From NCBI GenBank assembly GCA_031581145.1, contig JAVLBP010000013.1, positions 1 to 32,583 on the forward strand: a stretch of 32,583 bases of DNA, in the 5' to 3' direction. The translations under genes were made by a program, and so were the position numbers. The DNA comes from UBA8296 sp031581145. Lineage in GTDB: Bacteria; Bacteroidota; Rhodothermia; Balneolales; Balneolaceae. The notes under the pieces were generated by a model. That model searched no databases. It was given only the letters and a program-made list of their open reading frames with translations, and was not told where the DNA came from. Below, one piece after another: positions 31,083 through 32,583 of this stretch. How positions within the stretch are numbered: the stretch's first letter is position 1; the number at the start of each line of letters is the position of its first letter.

Positions 31083-32165
31083 ATGTCTACCCAAGCCAAA
31101 GCCGTCATATTTACAGCCCCAGAGGCCCCACTCAATCTAGAGCAGGTTGAACTACCACCACTCCAAAACGGGGAAGTTCTTGTTCAAAATACCTTCTCGT
31201 CGATCTGTAAAAGTGATGTAAATACATACTTAGGCAAGCGGAAGGAAAAAACACCCACCATTCTAGGTCATGAGACGATTGGGGTAGTCGTGGACGTGCC
31301 TAAGGAAAGGATAGATGACGTATTTGGGCGACAAGTCCAAAAAGGGGATCGCATTACGTGGGGTATTTTTGCAAGTGACCCTAGCGATCCAATGTCTTCA
31401 AAGGGAATCCCCCAAAAAGCAGCAAGCCTTTTCAAGTATGGGCATGAACAGATCACCCCAACGAGTCATTTGCATGGGGGGTTTGCCACACATACCATTG
31501 TGCGAAAACATACCCCGATTGCGGTTTTGGAAGATCAGGTGCCCGATGCTGTGGCCTCGATCATTAATTGCTCTGTTTGTACGGTTGCAGGATCGCTACG
31601 TTTAGCTGAATCCTTAGCAGGCAAGCGGGTTGGGGTGATTGGTGCCGGAATGCTTGGGTGCGTTGCCGTGGCCATGGCCAAAGCAAGTGGAGCGGTTGAA
31701 ATTCACGTGATGGACATTGCAGACGAGCGTTTAAAAACGGCTCAGTCATTTGGTGCGACTCATCTTCACGACGTATCCGCTTTAGATGAAAACCCACAAC
31801 AAAAAGGCTCATTAGCTAAATCATTGGATGTCGTCTTGGAATATAGTGGCGTCGCATCATCGATGGAATGGGGCTTAGATTTACTTGACGTTGGTGGTAC
31901 AGCGGTTTGGGTTGGGGGGACATTTCCTCAAAGAGCTGTTGAGCTAGACTCTGAGCAGGTCATTCGAAAATGTCTCACCTTTAAGGGACTGCACAATTAT
32001 AATGTTGAAGACTTCAAAGCAGGAGTACGCTTCATTACAGAGCATTACCATGAATTCCCCTTTGAAGACCACGTATTTGACGCTGGCAATCTTGACCGTA
32101 TGACGGAAGCGTTTGACCTTGCATCGTCGTCTCGCTATTTGCGAGTCGGTGTGCGACCTTCTTAA
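31083..32165 (+). CDS. Zinc-type alcohol dehydrogenase, phosphonate-catabolism-associated clade (TIGR03366-like)
   Basis: A 360-residue medium-chain dehydrogenase/reductase. Catalytic-zinc residues are Cys42 (SICKSD) and His63-Glu64 (LGHETIG). The Rossmann motif is GVIGAGMLG, followed by HVMDIADERL, where the acidic Asp suggests NAD(H). GIPQKAASLFKYGHE and ASIINCSVCTVAGSLRLAE resemble the dehydrogenase clade repeatedly found beside phosphonate-degradation genes. The four positions that normally hold the structural zinc (spacing 0, 3, 6, 14) are Asp99, Asp102, Ser105 and Ala113, so the lobe has no structural zinc site. The gene following it after 109 bp encodes a PhnX-like HAD hydrolase, which supports the phosphonate assignment. 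The actual alcohol or aldehyde substrate is unknown. Confidence 0.88.
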   Translation: MSTQAKAVIFTAPEAPLNLEQVELPPLQNGEVLVQNTFSSICKSDVNTYLGKRKEKTPTILGHETIGVVVDVPKERIDDVFGRQVQKGDRITWGIFASDPSDPMSSKGIPQKAASLFKYGHEQITPTSHLHGGFATHTIVRKHTPIAVLEDQVPDAVASIINCSVCTVAGSLRLAESLAGKRVGVIGAGMLGCVAVAMAKASGAVEIHVMDIADERLKTAQSFGATHLHDVSALDENPQQKGSLAKSLDVVLEYSGVASSMEWGLDLLDVGGTAVWVGGTFPQRAVELDSEQVIRKCLTFKGLHNYNVEDFKAGVRFITEHYHEFPFEDHVFDAGNLDRMTEAFDLASSSRYLRVGVRPS

Positions 32166-32274
32166 ATCCTTCCTTTATGGATGTCAAAGATTATGATTCA
32201 ACATTTATCATAGTAGAGAGCCTTTGAACCATTTTTCACTTTAATTAATCCAAAACCAAGAACGAAACAAACAC

Positions 32275-32583
32275 ATGATTAAACTAGCCATTTTTGACCT
32301 TTCGGGAACGACTGTAGAAGACGATAACGCAGTTGCCAAATGTCTTTACGAGGCAGCAAAAGAGTTTAAACTAGATGTATCCCTTCAAGACTTTGAAAGA
32401 ACGATCGGGACGAACAAAATCCATTTGTATCAATTTTTCCTGGCTAAGACCAAAGGGATGGATGTAAAGTTTGAGGACTTGGAGAAACAACACCTTCCAG
32501 AGCTAGAGGATGAAGCGATGACCATTTTTCACCGCTATACGGAAATCATGATTCAATATTATGAGGAACATGTTACGGCGATG
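32275..32583 (+). CDS. PhnX-like (phosphonatase-like) HAD hydrolase, N-terminal part (cut by window end)
   Basis: The first 103 codons of a HAD-superfamily protein run off the window. HAD motif I is FDLSGTTVEDD, with nucleophile Asp8 and the DxxGTTV pattern of phosphonoacetaldehyde hydrolase and its closest relatives (TIGR03351-like), where the second Asp of the usual DxDGT is replaced; here it is Ser. The alpha-helical cap begins after residue 20 (NAVAKCLYEAAKEF). Reading it as a carbon-phosphorus or phosphate-ester hydrolase in phosphonate catabolism is inferred from this motif and the dehydrogenase upstream. Lys53-type Schiff-base chemistry as in true PhnX cannot be confirmed. The frame is open to the last base. 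Confidence 0.8.
   Translation, partial: MIKLAIFDLSGTTVEDDNAVAKCLYEAAKEFKLDVSLQDFERTIGTNKIHLYQFFLAKTKGMDVKFEDLEKQHLPELEDEAMTIFHRYTEIMIQYYEEHVTAM

Overview
The window looks like chromosome from a Bacteroidota-type bacterium of the Balneolota/Rhodothermota kind, probably marine or aquatic. Five predicted secreted proteins end in a type IX secretion (T9SS) sorting domain, four of them with the PNPFNP signature. A PorV/PorQ-like outer-membrane protein and a carboxypeptidase-regulatory-domain TonB receptor are present, and Shine-Dalgarno sequences are weak or absent at many starts. No ribosomal marker is present, so the lineage is inferred. I see no transposon, phage, CRISPR, tRNA or rRNA.

Layout. 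(1) 1-2670, minus strand: an alternative GlmU-type nucleotidyltransferase, an EamA transporter and the 5' part of pdxJ. They are divergent from (2) glmS at 2796-4631, so the two UDP-GlcNAc genes sit back to back. (3) 4677-19395: an apparent alpha-glucan (starch/glycogen-like) acquisition region. It holds a parvulin lipoprotein, a TonB receptor, a 1267-residue T9SS protein and a PorV-like protein, tightly packed, then a T9SS protein with repeated starch-binding-like modules. After a strong terminator and a 17-bp tandem repeat array comes a secreted GH13 amylase. No SusD is seen. (4) 19454-21587: an LCIB-type (limiting-CO2-inducible) carbonic anhydrase, divergent from sbtA (Na+/bicarbonate symporter) and sbtB (PII-like regulator). 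This compact inorganic-carbon module is the most striking content. (5) 21588-21979: a non-coding stretch between convergent genes with DnaA-box-like sequences, a direct repeat and two hairpins, a candidate replication origin or structured element. (6) 21980-27088: a GNAT (ElaA-type) on minus, then ptsH-ptsI-birA-tilS/hpt on plus, overlapping or nearly overlapping. (7) 27104-31057: two divergent T9SS proteins, a choice-of-anchor I beta-propeller protein and an exonuclease/endonuclease/phosphatase. (8) 31083-end: an alcohol dehydrogenase and a PhnX-like HAD hydrolase cut by the window edge, of the kinds associated with phosphonate catabolism.

How they may work together. Region 3 would bind and cut extracellular alpha-glucans with T9SS-exported proteins and import oligosaccharides through the TonB receptor, with the parvulin assisting outer-membrane protein folding. 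Region 4 would import bicarbonate with Na+ under SbtB control and interconvert CO2 and bicarbonate. In a presumed heterotroph this would most plausibly feed carboxylases or pH balance rather than Rubisco, but that is inference. Regions 7 and 8 might serve phosphorus acquisition, which is weaker inference.
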